Positions 11,161 through 24,726 are shown, counted from the first letter of the stretch. The stretch is 64,000 nt of DNA from Gremmenia infestans (GCA_032629725.1 JAFEVB010000006.1:372001-436000); one strand, 5' to 3'. Numbers and translations are program-made. The notes: generated by a model from the letters alone, not told the origin.

Positions 11161-11890
11161 TAAATCACGTCTGCATATAATAAGAAGCCGGAATATATTA
11201 ACTATCCCTTTATATTATTAATTATTAGTAATAAAGTTAACCTAATAATTCTCTATAAGGTCTGTCCAGCGTGGCGTTTAAATAGGTCGGCTAGGGCTAG
11301 TAAGAAAAAATCTACTAATAAAAGACTAGTACTTATAAGTGAAACCTTATACTATTATAGTAGGCTTGTATTATTAACTTTATCTAAAGTTCCTCCTTAT
11401 CCGTTAACCACTCCAGCTTTAGACTATTACTTAAAAAGGAACCTTTTAGTCTATAAGTGATTTATAGTATATATTCTTTAAATACTCTTAGATAGAACCC
11501 GGCGGAAGCCTAATTAAGAAGATAAAGAGAGCTATTCTATAGTAAGAGAAAATTTCAAGGAGCTATATTAAGATGGCATAGAACTAATTTAGATCTATAG
11601 AATACTAATTTAGGATCCTATTTTAATAATCTTCTATTAAACCAAGATTCTATCTTCTTAATAGTATAAAGAAAAGGCTCTTTACTATGTTCGGACTAAA
11701 GAATACTAGTTAATACTCTACTACTAAGCGCGCTAGGAATAGAATTGCGTATAGTCGCAAGATGGGCGAGAATATAAGTAATCCTATCTATTAGAAGAGA
11801 ATCTTTAATAGGCTCTAGAACTCTTTCTTTTATATACTCTATTATAATATAACCGTGTTATTCTTTAGTAAAAAAGCGGTAGACTAATAG
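11161..11890 (+). pseudogene. Relic reading frame, unrecognised
   Basis: Starting a few bases right of the chromovirus, one plus-strand frame is open from 11164 to about 11455, about 98 codons. It reads as protein with a hydrophobic stretch (YPFILLIISNKVNLIILYKV), then a basic R/S/K-rich stretch. It then continues to about 11890 with TAG/TAA stops only every 10-25 codons. No family is recognised. Copy 1 inserted just to its left, so the relic predates that insertion and might once have been continuous with sequence left of 4590. Confidence 0.4.
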
Positions 11891-12286
11891 GATATAAATA
11901 ATATTTGTATTAATTAATTTATAAGCCTTTTTTTAGCTCTTCGCCTCCTCTTTCTTAACGCTAATACCGAACTTAACTACTACTTTTTCAGATAGCTTAA
12001 TAATATGGTTATTATAGAGAGCTCTACTAAGAAATACGCGGTTTAGTTCTAAGTAGTAAGATGCTATTTTATTATTGGTTGCGGTTTTGTAATAAAGGTT
12101 AAAAGAAGCTATATTATAAGAGTTTATAGAATATTAGTTATAGAGTTAGGTACGGAGGGGGCGGGAAGGTTTATATTTATTACTAAACGAGTTATATTAT
12201 AAACTAGCCGGATGCAGCGATTTTAGACTAGGGCCTTAGCATATACGAGCTCTAAAATCATATACCTACCTAGCTTAACTAGAAAA

Positions 12287-13400
12287 GTTTATAGGATAAA
12301 GGATTTATTAAAGGATAGGAATTCCCTACTTTATATTTACCTCTATTAGCGTGATATTGAATTTCTAATACTTATTATATTAACCGACCTAATTTGTTTA
12401 GTAGCATATATTACAGCTTACTAAGAGGAATAAAAGCAGAGCTTAGGTTATACCTTTAAATTTAAGGATACTTAGCTAGAGAGAAGAGCTCTTATAAGAA
12501 CCTAAAGTATAATATTCTACTTAAATACTTAGGAACTAGCGATTAAACTACTGGAAAGAGATAATAAGAGGTTATTATATAATATATTATATAATAATTT
12601 AGCCGTCTATAATAACTATTATCTATAAGAAATATTCTAACTATTATAGAACCGCCACTTCTTTATCCGATTAGTTTCTAACTATCCTTTTAAATTAAAA
12701 ACCTATTAATTTATTATCTGTAAACGCTCTATTTTAAAGGCGCTAGTATTATTACCGTAATAGTACTTCCTCTCCTAGATAAAATACTTCTCTAGCATAT
12801 TAGACGATCCAGCTGCGGCTGCACTAGAGGAAGATGCTACTATAAAATTTACTAGCACCGCTAAAGAAGTAGCTATAGATAATATAGCCGCTATAGAGTA
12901 TAAGCTTTAGGTGCTTTGCTAGGCTGTTAATCTATTAAATCGACCGGTTTTATAGAATTCTCTACGAACTATTAGTAAGTCTCTTTTTTCCCTAGATTTA
13001 AAGTATCTGAAGAGCAACTTAGGATATAAATCTTCGGCAGACTTTAGTAGAAGATATTAATATTGCTAAAGAAGCCAGATAATAGCATAACTAGTAAATT
13101 TAGCAATTATTACCTATAGGCAAATAAAACTACTTATACCTAATAGCGGTAACTAGAACCCTCTCCTAATATTTTATACGCGTCGTGTTCTTTATTCTAG
13201 AGAAAAGTATAGATTTGCCTAATAGAAATATCTGGAACTGCATAGTCCTAGTTATTAATACGAGAAGTTGTTATTATATATAGGTGTATTAAGCAGTCGA
13301 GTATTCTAGTTGTATTCTACGCTTCGGCTTTATTATCCTAGTTTGCTCTTATATTTAGATGAAGTGAACCTTTGTCGTTTTTAAAAATTAAGTAAATAGA
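12287..13400 (+). pseudogene. Relic ORF of about 370 codons, unrecognised
   Basis: A single plus-strand frame gives coherent protein from about 12287 to 13400. It begins with a hydrophobic segment (near 12355-12420), followed by charged helical sequence, an acidic patch (AAAALEEDAT near 12810-12840), and a Y/R/L-rich C-terminal part. Almost all stops are TAG or TAA. It lies in a different frame from the relic at 11161-11890, so the two are either separate genes or one gene with an indel or intron. No catalytic motif or known domain is identified. It is most likely a decayed mobile-element gene, by context. Confidence 0.45.
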
Positions 13401-14160
13401 CTAGTAATTGTCGCTCATAGGCGTGTTCGAACTAAGGGGACCTATAGTATGGATAACTACTCTGGCCCCTTTTATAATACGTTTATCTATATATAGTTTA
13501 TTAATAGTTATTGTTATAACTACCTAATATTAGAATACTTCTTAATAAGGACTTCTATAGATACTTACTATAAAATACCTAAGACGGTTGCAAAACTATT
13601 ATATTAGGAACTCTTAATAGTATAGAGTTAAGAATAATTAGGAATATATAAAGTAAGAAGATAAACTTAAAAGCTACCTGCTTATATATTAAGACGAGCA
13701 AGAGGAAAAGGCAGCTTTAATATAGTCTATTTAAAGATATATATAAGAAATTGCATACTTTAGAAGTTAATTAAAGAACTAAGAGAAATAAAGAAGGTAA
13801 TAATTAGAACTATAAGAAAAAAGCATACCCTCTTTTACTATATATTAATAGACTAGGATCGCGCGTTTAAGCTATAATAGAAGCAGTCTAGCTAAATAGA
13901 CCTATGGCTGATTCTGGTTATTAGTATTAGAAGGCATTTTTAGGGAATTAGGGAGAATAGAGCGCGTGTAGAGAGAGAGGGTTCGTTTTCTTTTAGTTAA
14001 GGTCTAGCGAACATTATATAGTTTAATAATAATATAGTATAAATAAACATATGATTTATTATATTTATAAATCTAATTTCTTATTCTCCTTACTTCCCTT
14101 CTATCCTTAACCTTATTATCTTATATATAAGCCTAGAGAACTGCTTTTATATAAGCTTAG
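13401..14160. other. Gene-less AT-rich stretch
   Basis: No sustained frame or recognised element is visible. It contains a short GAGAGAGAGG run near 13971-13981 and a pyrimidine-rich stretch near 14080-14110. Confidence 0.4.
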
Positions 14161-14162
14161 GA

Positions 14163-14870
14163 AACTCTATCTACCCCCTATTATACTCTATAAGTAATAA
14201 TCCACCTTTCTAATACTCTTCTAGCTTAAGATTAGATACTTAGGTCCTATAACCATAGTAAGTTCCCCCGATTAAATACCCTATTTAGGCATTCTTTAAA
14301 TAAAACGCCGGATAGCTTAGCCTAAGTGCAGTTCAGAGTAATAAAATCTAATATCTATAGCGAAAAAGGATAGAGCGTCTAGCCTAAGATGCTTCTAATA
14401 AATCTATAGTAATATAGAAGTAATAGTCGTAGAATTAAATATGGACTATATTTAATAATATACTAGAAATGATTTTAAATTCTTAAGCAGTCTTAAAGAG
14501 GTCTACTTCCAGATGCTAATAGAAACTACTTGTTTTAAATAAAACCTTAAAGGAGGTTATTTTATATATTCTAAGCTATAATATAATATTAGTATAAAAG
14601 AGCCGTAAAAGCGTAATATAGCTTACTAGGTGGTCTATAGAGGTGGGCGAAATTATTATAATATCTCTTATAAATATATAAAGATTAGGATTAAGTCTAT
14701 AATCAAATAGATTATTAATTAAACCATAATTTATAGACGGTATTAAGTAAGGCGTATAAAGTGTATATAGAAATGGTTAGGATTTGAATAAGGAGCGCAC
14801 TTACTAGTTGCCTCGTTCTACATCTTTCTCTTATATATCCTCTGCACTTCTAAGAAGCAGACTAAAATAT
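14163..14870 (+). repeat. Dispersed repeat, first copy
   Basis: It aligns by eye with 23832-24530 in the same orientation. Shared blocks include ACCTTTCTAATA-C-TCTTCTAGCTTA, AATTAAATACCCTAT-T, GCCTAA-T-GCTTCTAATA and GAAATGATTTTAAA. The end (about 14820-14865, TCTTATATATCCTCTGCACT) matches a third fragment at 29182-29240. The unit is about 0.7 kb with many transitions. No LTR ends, TIR or coding content are evident, so it is an unclassified non-autonomous repeat or solo LTR. Boundaries are approximate. Confidence 0.5.
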
Positions 14871-15045
14871 AATAATTAAAGATTTATAAATATAGACACT
14901 TCCCTAGGTCTAATATTAATATTATACCTATAGGACTTTAGAATATAATTTATTTACTTGTATTAGAAAGTTAGATCGCCGCGCGTTTATTAACTTAGAT
15001 TGAACCATATACGTGAAACCGGGGAACACTCCTAAAATAACACAG

Positions 15046-15094
15046 ACTATGCCTAAAATGGATCCTAGAATGCGGGATCCATTTTAGGTATAGT
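15046..15094. repeat. 20-bp inverted repeat hairpin
   Basis: Left arm 15046-15065 (ACTATGCCTAAAATGGATCC) and right arm 15075-15094 are reverse complements except for one transition, around a 9-base loop. A related CCTAAAATAA lies 20 bases upstream. This could be two abutting terminal inverted repeats of a DNA element or a MITE tip, or a folded regulatory structure. Confidence 0.65.
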
Positions 15095-15699
15095 AGTTCT
15101 ATCTATATTCCTTAAGTTTTTACTAGTTACCTCTAGTCTTTTATTAACTATAATATAATATAAATATATTAAATTAATTTTAAAGGAACTAATTAAAAGT
15201 ATATTATATATCTAAAGAGATTAGTTCTAGAGAAAAACTTAACTCCTACTCCCTCTCTTTCTTCTCCTCTACTATTCTACGCGCGCGATAATATTATTAA
15301 AAGCTCTAATAATAATAAGCTCTTAAGTAATAATATTAACTTTATATTCTATAAACCGGAGACCTTGGATAGCTCTCTAGTATAGCCTAGAAAAAGAAAA
15401 CAAGCTAAGTAAAGATGGGAATAAAAAATGGATAAAATAATTAGTAATCTAACTATTAAGAATTAGGCTTTAAGAAGGAAAACTATTAGCCTGTTATTAT
15501 ATACTAGAATTTTTATAGCTTTAGATATAATAATAAATAAGGTTGAGCCATAAAGAATTCTGAACTCTAATAAGATAGACCTTTTAACCGTCTCTTATTA
15601 TTCTTCGAATCTAGTTTTATAGCTTCTAAACTCCTTTACTATAACTATAGCTGCTTTAAAAATCTAGTAAACTTTTATAATATAAATCTTCCATTTCCA

Positions 15700-16720
15700 A
15701 GTATTTATATTCGTCTTACTATATTATATCGCACTATAGAATAGTATAGACTAGGCACTTATTAATAAGACTATACAGATATGTATTAGTAACTCGAGTA
15801 TAAAGAATCTTGCTCGTCTTTAAAACAGGGCACTCTAGATTAATCAAGTAATAGTTAAGCTAGCAGCAGATAGCTATAGTTACTTGGCATATAAACTTTT
15901 TCTCTTATATTAGTTAAAAAACCCTCCTATCTCTGCTGCACAAGCTAATCTAAAGAGCAGAGGGCTGGTTAATAGCAAAATATAGCTTATTTGCAGATGC
16001 TGGAGCTTAAGGGATTTTCTACTTTATAAAACGTATTCTAAAGATCAGGCTAAAGCTGGAGATCTATGCCTTAATATCTTACTTGGTTCCGTATATTATT
16101 AAGATGATAGTAGGTGAAATATATAAGTAAGACGCTCTATAATATAAATACTATAAATATATTCTAACTTCTATAGTCTTTCAGATATAGGGAATGCTCT
16201 TAGGTATAGCGAATTAAAAGTCGATGATTATTCTATCTAGCTTGGAATTTATCGCATAAGAGAGATACTATTGCCTCCTAAGAAGCCTAGGCCGGATAAA
16301 GCGAATATAGCTAAAATGGTTAAGGTATCTAAACTAGGGAATATTCTTAAAAAACACCTCTTAAATAGTATAAATAAGAGTCTTAAGAAGAAGAAAGAAT
16401 AGGAAATTAGATAGGAGAGATTTATAAATACTATGCGTTTATGCTTTGCTTATAGCCCTAGTAATAACTTTAAGCTAGAGATCTGCCTAGGTTCGTTGGC
16501 CAGGAGAGCTATTTTAGAAGAAAAGATAAGAACGGTTAAAGGCTTAAGGAATATGCTTAGGGACTATCTTTTTAAGGGTATAAAAGCTAGCAAGTGGAGA
16601 AAGGATAAGGAGAAGCTAGGGATCTTAGCATATACTTACGCTATAGATGTGTCTTTTTATAACAGCAAGGATTATATAGTAGAAGTAATACTTAACTTTA
16701 ATACAGGTCGATTCATATAG
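15700..16720 (+). pseudogene. Relic ORF of about 340 codons, unrecognised
   Basis: One plus-strand frame is coherent from about 15700 to the TAG at 16718-16720. It includes an uninterrupted 95-codon tail (16433-16717) with a K/R-rich stretch (IKASKWRKDKEKLG). Upstream it reads Q/N/L-rich helical sequence (NPPISAAQANLKSRGLVNSK at about 15920-15979) and a proline/lysine segment (LPPKKPRPDK) near 16270-16300. Stops are mainly TAG/TAA with a cluster near 16100-16150. No domain is recognised. The open tail is too short and AT-rich to call a live gene, and the in-frame upstream decay argues it is part of the relic. Confidence 0.45.
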
Positions 16721-19700
16721 GATGAACTCTATCCTAGGTAGATTATTATACTAATCTGAAGTCTATATTATTTATAATAATAGTCTACCCCGCAGGAAGC
16801 CGTAGTGCCTCTATATCTATATTTGTCTTCTAAGTAGTAATTTCTCCTACACCTATACCTATAGTGCCCGTTCCAGTCTTCTATAATATAACCCTATTAT
16901 AATCAACCCCTTTAAAAGTATAATATCTAATAAATTCGTATTTCCCGTTATTAGTTTGCTTAGCCTGCGTTTATTGCATTAGAATTTATAAATATATAGA
17001 GACGAGCCTAAGCAGCTTCTTATATCAGGCATTAGACTAATAATTATTAACTTGCTTCAAAGTACCGGGTTGATTATTTTAGTTTTTAAAACGCTTGGCC
17101 GCTATGCAGATTAGTAATATGCCGGCTTTATTATAAGTTTATTAGGTTTTCCGGAATAGAAAACCCTTTTAATAGACAGCCGATAATATAATAACTATAA
17201 AGTGCATTAGTGCAGATGCTTGCCGCCGGTGGAAAAAGAATGCGAGAATAAGAGATATAATAAAGTAGCTTGTCCTATACTTACCTTAATATAAAGGCGC
17301 CTCTTCTAGTAACTAGGCATAAATAATAAGCTTAATAGTTAGGAGGTTCTTGGTCTTAATAGAATACTAGATATAATATGTAATAATATAGTATAGGTAA
17401 GATTTGCGAGATAGTAGAGCATAAAAGCGCTTATATAAGTTACTTTTTATCTAGTAGTAACTGCGAATATCCTAGCATACTTTAGGCTTTAATGCCTTTA
17501 GGCTAGCGATAATATTAGGCCGATTTTACGGCCTAAGAAACGATTAGCTATATAGTAGTTACTAGTATTAAAAGTGTTTAGCTATAAACCTGCGGCTCCT
17601 AAAGCCTTACTATTACTTAGCTAAGCACTAGAAGCGGTAGATCCTATTATATAAGGGATTAACTTATTTACCTCCTTATAATCGCTATTATTATAGATCT
17701 TGTAGTCTATTTAAGGACTATAGGGTCTTTACCAAGAAAGTGCATCTAGCACTTAAGTAGAGCAAGTAGCATACGCCTGCTTTTATGTTTCGGCGTCCAG
17801 CTCTAAATATAGTATTATAATATTAAGTGGCAATCGCATAAAGCTGATCGCTTTATGCCTCTGCTCTCTTGCCTAGTCTCTAGCCTTCCTATATTAGAAA
17901 AGGAGTCACTTAATTTTTATTTAAGTACCGTATATATAGAAGTGTTTAACTCTAGCTATTCAGGTACTACTTACTATATTTACTCACTTGCCTAATAACC
18001 TTATAGTTAAATGAATAATAAAGTGAGATCTAAGCCGGGCAAAGTCTATTATCTATTATAGTCACATATGCACTTCTGCTTTTCCTATCCTATATACTAT
18101 ATCTATAGGGTATTACTATTGCCACCACCCTTAATCTCTAAACATCCCCTAAGCCTTTATGCAATTCCCACGCCTATAAGCAATTCCTAAGCCTTCTATA
18201 ATATATTCTGCATGTTTATAGTACTTTTTAATAGTAGGCCGCTTATATCCTTAACTCTTACTACTTTAAGTGCCTTAAAGCCGTCCGCTTAAGAGAATAA
18301 TACTACCGCTATTTTAAGAATATCTAGTATCTTAATATGCGCTATTAGCTATGGTATTAGACATGCCTCCCTGCAGCTAAGCGCAATTAGAAGGATATTA
18401 AATAAATGCAGCGGCATAATATAATACTCTTTAGTCTTATCCGCCTATTTTATTGCCTTTAGCACTTTTCTAATAATCCGCCTAAGTTATTTCTATATGT
18501 TTTCCAGTTTCTTCTTATCAAGTACCCGTCCGCGTATAAACTCTCTTGCCTTTAGCTCATATTCTTAATAGCTTTATAGAACGGATAATAGACCCTCTAC
18601 CCTCTAGCTTAAACCCTTCTAATACTATATTGGATATCAAGACACTAGTAAGTATGTCCGGCTTACGCTTTAGGTAATTCTAGCTAATAATCCAGATCGC
18701 TCTATAAAGACTAATGCCACTTCCTAATAATTATATATATAGAGTTGCATATATAGCACTCTAGGAACTATAAATAGTTAGTATCCTTCCAGATATTAGG
18801 GTTAATACCTTAGTTACTTTATCCTATTATACTATATCTATTTTACGTGAAATCGTTTTAGGATTTACACGCAAAGAAGCCCTTTTCCTCTACTGCGTAA
18901 GATAGGAATCTAGCTCTAATAGCGATATTAACCGGGCATAGGCCCTCCGCTATTAGATCTTTACTAATAAAGATTATTTAGGACTATGTATTATAAATTT
19001 AATAGAGAGATATAGATGGATAGAGGGAGAAATCACTATAGAATCTAGCCTAGAGCTACTTTTATTCTTAGTAGTATATAATACCTAGACTCCCCTATAT
19101 AACTAAAGGTAGGAAATATACTAAAAGAATATAGAAGAAAAGTAAAGAGAGGTTAAGTAAGCTTAGGTACTTAGATATTAAATAAGCGTAGCTTATACTT
19201 ACTACTTAGCCTTAATTAGCCTAAGCTTATATAAAGTTTCTTGTTTACTAAACCTACAACTTCTATTAGGCATATATAAAAGATGCTAGATCTGATCTAG
19301 ATTAGCCTTTAATGTATTTCTAGTACTAGGACTTAGGATAGGTAGAGTATTTAATTACCCTGCTTCCCTATAGCTTAAGGGTAGCTAATTCCGAATCAGT
19401 TTAGCTAAGAGCATCTCTAAATTGCAACGTATAATTAAGAATCTAGTAACACCGGCCTACTTTAATTAAGCATTTCGATTAGCAATAGTAGCCTATTATA
19501 GTCTTATAGTAGGCAGGAAAGAAAATATATATATCTGAAATATTATACCGGATAAAAAGCATCGCTTGTTATTTATTACTTGTCTTAAGGATTTATATAG
19601 ATAAAAAGAAGATTTTCTAAAGGCAGTTTAGCCATATCTAGACAAATATTAAAAGTATGCTGAAAAGTGTATACTTAACCTTAAGAAGGCAGCAGAAGAT

Positions 19701-22700
19701 AGTATTTAGGGTTATAGGCAAGCCTAGCTACTAGTTAATAGTAGATAGTAATTTAAAAGATGCTTTTATTTAGATTTCACCAATTCTTTTTTCCGCGCCT
19801 TATATTTAGTAATAGTAGTAATAGGGTTGTAGATAGTAAATATAAGGGATTATAAATAATAGATTAGTATAAGAATAGGTTTTTAAATGCGTTTAACGTT
19901 AATAGCAATTAATCACGTAAAGGCTTTACTATACTATATAAACCGCTTTTACTTAGGGCCGTAGATAGAAATACTAAGGTATTTTCTTACTAAAATAGAC
20001 TAATGCTTTACCCTAGATTATTCTAGATAGATAGAGCTGATAGAGCAGGTTCTCGGAGTAGGAAATGCATAGTAGAGAACTAGAGCGTAGCAAATCTTAA
20101 GGTTTTATAGAGCAATAAGAAAGCAGTAATAAGAAATCTAAGTTAAAGGTAATAGTTTCTAGGCTACCTAGGTTAATAGAGTTTATTCTAGATATAACCT
20201 AGAAATGTTAATATCTATAAGAAAACTTATATCTTTATTATTATTCCCCGCCTTTACTTTAATAGTGCCTTACCGGCTGCCCTAACCTATCTGTGATATA
20301 TATTAGATTTAAGCTATACTAATTAATAGAATAAAATCCTACCTTATTAAGAGTAACCAGTGCATAGAATTTTATAAAACTATAGAAGTAGCTAAAGAAA
20401 ATAGAGACTGGTAGGAAGCTAATATCCTACATATTACGCTTATACAGCCTAATTAACTTAACGTTTTTTGTTATTAACTACTAAATCTAAAATACAGCTC
20501 GATAATATGCTTTTGCCGATTTATTAAAGAAAGAGGTGCTCTGGTAGCATTTCCAAACTAGCAAAGGATTATAGATAATAGTAAAATTTATAAATATTAT
20601 AAGATATAAAGCATATAAATACTAAGGTTGCTGTCTTAAGAGAGTTAAGCTATTGAATTGCTATATTGGAGTTTTAACTTACTTCTAGATATATTCTTTA
20701 TTTATGCTTTTTAAATTGCTTCTCCAGTTGCTTCTTGCCTATCTAGCATATTAATAAAGGAGCTTGCTATTATTCTTAAGAGTTGTCTTAATTTCGCATG
20801 CTATATTATACTAAACCTAAGTTTTAAGTCCCTTAAATACTAGCTAGCATATAATAAAGTTGTTATTATTAGTATAAAGAGGATTTCCTCCCTAAATCTC
20901 TTCTGCGTATCCCTCTAAGAAATCAGGACTCTGTAAGACCAGGGTCCGAAGGGCAACTATCCTTCTAGATATATATAAAGTGCCGCCGTTAATCTGATGT
21001 GTTACTAATATTTTAAAGTTACGCTATTTAATATACCTAGCACCTATCTAATTATATAATTGCTCTGCTAGGGTTCCGTTTTTAATGCGTCTAATATACT
21101 AGGAAGTCCCGACTACCCCTATTCCCTAGTCTTTAAATAGCGCTATAAGCTAAGAAAGGATTATACGCAGCTATATAATATTATTATTAATTATAACTAT
21201 AATAGAGGTCTTAATTAAAGGGATAGCTTAGCAGACTTAGAGACGTTTATTAGCGACTGGAATATAAAGAGCATAGAGGTTTTTCTTATTTATTAATTAA
21301 GCGAATTTCTAGAGCGTTTTATATCAACTCTCTATAGTAATAATAAAAATTTCATGCGGATTATAAGCTATTATGCTTAGTAATAGTTCGCGGAGCTCTT
21401 TAATATAGTTGGAAATTATTAGAAGAATAATCGTAATATTATTATAAGAAAGAGTTAGGCTCTAGAGGATTAGTATCGGTTTATATAGCTAGTAAGCGAT
21501 GGTCTAAACGACAAGCCGCAAATAGCATATAGAGCTATATAGTGTTTAGTATTCTTCCGTTAGAGTATAGGTTAAGACCTATAATAAGATAATAAATTCC
21601 TACTATGCCTAGGTAAGAGATATAATATTTTCTAGCATATACCTTATAAATCTAGGAGAATTTTAGAATCCGAGCATTAATGTCCCTATATCTAATCCTA
21701 AGCTAGAAGACTATTAGAAAGGTGGTATGCTTCTTTTAGAAGACTATAGAGGGTAGAGGAGTTTTAGGAGCATATATAGATGCAGTTTATATAGAAGGAG
21801 TTAACACTGAAGGTGATTATATAGAGGGTTAGTAGTTATATCTTAGAGTGGTAGAGAATTATATAATAATCTGCTCTTTAGCCTCAAGGTAACCTTTTCT
21901 TAATAGGCTTTTATTAGGACTTCCTATCTTCTTTAGTAATCTCTTCTACATATATATAATAGTAGCTAGAAACTTAGTTGCCTAATCTCTTTATATTATG
22001 CTTTACTATCCCAATTTTCACATCTATCTCCTTTTAAGTATAAGTATAAATAGATTACTCTTTACTCTAAATCTTAGTAGACCTAATCTGCTTTACTACT
22101 ACCTTTTTATTTACTTAGTGCCTAGTTATATAAAAAAATGGCTTTTATCCTTACTACTCTCTAATTCTACGACCTTTTAGGCCAGTTATATGCTAAAAAG
22201 GCTAAATGTTAAAATAGAGCGGCTGCATTAAACGTAATTATAAAGAAAGGTAAAGATTATTTTAGCTTCCGGCTTATAAGTTTTAACTTAGTAATTATTA
22301 GTATGATTAGAGCTACTGCTTTCTCTTAATACTATAGTTAATTAAAGTCAGCCAGGGACCTAATTCTTAGGGACGCAATATATGCTCTAAGACGTCTAGA
22401 AGGAGGACGATATACTATGCAGGCTAAACTGGAATAGTATAAGGAGTTCTTAATTAAATAGGGAGTTACGGCTGGCGAGCTGGAATTCCTAGGGCTAAGT
22501 GGAACTAATTCTAGCCGCGTACTTAAAATATGGAAAGTAAGAACCTCTTAAGGGGAACTCTGCTTTATTAAAGCTATATGTTTTATTACTTATATAATAA
22601 GAAGCTCTATCTAAAATAGATCCTATCTTAGTTATATCTAGCGTGCTTATCCTTAGGCACTAAAGACGTTAGGGTTATAGCGTATAGTTTAGGACATATT

Positions 22701-22980
22701 TGGAGTGCTAGCCTCTTTTATTATTATCTCGAATCTTCTTTAAAGAAATATGCTTTAAAGACTCTCTATACGCCGCGAACTGCTCTTAGAAGTTAAAAAG
22801 AGCTTGCCGGATAACTAGGTATTAGAATATCCTGTAAGTTATTTATTATCTAAGAACCTTTTATCTTATACTTCTTACCTTTCTTTACTGAATCGCTATA
22901 TCAAGAATATATAGTAGCGTATATTATAAACCAATCTAATTTGAGCATTCTATTATCTTCCCTTTTAGCTATCTATATTA
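16721..22980. other. Long AT-rich stretch without recognised elements
   Basis: No LTR pair, RT, integrase or transposase motif was found by eye on either strand. Short frames exist (for example the 60-codon hydrophobic one at 21998-22180) but have no support. The composition matches the RIP-like decay on both sides, so old repeat relics are likely. Confidence 0.4.
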
Positions 22981-23030
22981 TTTTAAACCTATTAATCGAA
23001 AATACTACTTGTATATCCCCGCCCTAATTT

Positions 23031-23084
23031 ACTCTTGCACCCCTTTTTACTCTTACACCCCTTTTCACTCTCGCACCCCTTTTC
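23031..23084 (+). repeat. 18-bp minisatellite, three copies
   Basis: Three tandem units of ACTCTTGCACCCCTTTTT type (23031-23048, 23049-23066, 23067-23084), followed by a partial fourth. Units differ by C/T or G/A changes. The C-rich runs stand out in this AT-rich setting. Confidence 0.8.
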
Positions 23085-23831
23085 ACTTGCTCTTATAATA
23101 TTTATATTTTAACTTTACTCTATTATATAACTGTATCTCCTTATTAGTAAATAATCCTTGGATTTTAATCTCTAAGATCAATTTATAGGTCTTATTCTTA
23201 GTTAGAGGATGAGCTATAGTATTAGCAAGCTATGCTCTATTTGCGACTCTTAAGCTTCCGGGAAGATATATTACTATGTATATTAGTTTTTATTCACTCT
23301 AAATTGTAAGATAAGAATTATATATGCTAGGAGATAACTTTCTTAATATAAAATCCAACTTTATTACAGCTTCTTATTTAGCCTTATCTATCTTTACTTA
23401 GAGGTCTGCTTTTGCCTAATTCTTGCTTTATATTATTATATTTATTAAAGATAAATAAGTGGTTAAGTAAAGAGTTTAATAAGCTTATAAATCTAAATCG
23501 GTCTTGTATAGTTGCGTTAAGCGGAAATACTCTTAGGTATATAGAAACTATAATAGAAAAGATTCTCCCGCTCTTAGCTATAACCTTTATAAGAATTTAA
23601 TAGCGGTATAGTTACGTCTAAGCCGCAGCTAATACACTTCTAAATTAGGTGTTTATTAGTATATTATCTAATAACATTTTTACCAACAAGTATTAAACAG
23701 CGACGCTAATTCCTTATACCTCTCCTTCGATCTCTTCTATCGCGTATTAAATTAATAATACGATTTTTTCTTAAGGCCTACTATATAGGTAAGATATATA
23801 TAGTCTGTATAAATTGCATCTATAGATGCTC

Positions 23832-24530
23832 CCTAAACCTCCTCCACCCTCTATAGTCTTCTATAAGAAGCATCCTACCTTTCTAATAGTCTTCTAGCTT
23901 AGAACTAGATATAGGGATACTATAATAAATTCCCCTAATTAAATACCCTATCTGGGTTTTTTTAATATAAAACAGGTTATTATCCTGCCTAAACCTAGTC
24001 TGAAGTAATTGAATATAATACCTATAATAAATAAGAATAGACTATTCTGCCTAAGTAGCTTCTAATACGTTTGTAGTAGTATTAAAATACTAGTTATAGA
24101 ACTGGATTTCGACTATGTTTAGATGCTTAAAAGAAATGATTTTAAAGCTATAAACTATAGAAATAGGACATTTCGGGTGGCTGCAAACCCTAAAACAGAT
24201 CGTCTAAGTTATACTATTCTACTATTTAATATCAGAATATATAAGAGTAGTACTAAATAGTATAACTTATAATATGGTCTATAGACCTAGGTGGAGATCC
24301 CGTTATACTCCTCTTAAATATATACAAGTTAAGATTATATAAGGATATCTTAATAACTAGAAATAAATGCATAAATATAATATAAAAGACAGTGAGGCGG
24401 ACTTGGTCTGGTTGGCTCGTTCCTTTTATAGAGAAAGGTAAGAATAGATGTAAGAATAATTAGAGATAAGAAGAGCGTATGCAGGTTGCCTTATTCTGCA
24501 GCTTCTTCTTATATATTAAGCTAGGACCCT
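23832..24530 (+). repeat. Dispersed repeat, second copy
   Basis: Same-orientation partner of 14163-14870, with shared blocks in the same order over about 0.7 kb. The tail (about 24488-24515, GCCTTATTCTGCAGCTTCTTCTTATAT) is only loosely alignable with the others. It has no coding potential that I can see. Confidence 0.5.
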
Positions 24531-24726
24531 ACGCTTAAGCATAGAGGCTATCGAACTTATAGTAGCATAGGATAGTATTAAACTATATATTATTATTTAG
24601 ACTTTTCTAAGATAGATCCGCATATATAGTATCTATAGTAGCTTTGCACGAGGGAAACCAATTGGTCTTGTTTAGCGAATAGGAAAGGGCGCTGTATATA
24701 AAGTATAAAGCAGACTTCTTATTGTT

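Noticed and set aside
21998..22180. 60-codon hydrophobic ORF
   Set aside because: L/Y/I/S composition is what AT-rich DNA gives by chance; no flanking coding signal.
23412..23600. 62-codon ORF
   Set aside because: Plausible-looking but isolated, and I could not extend it into a longer relic frame.
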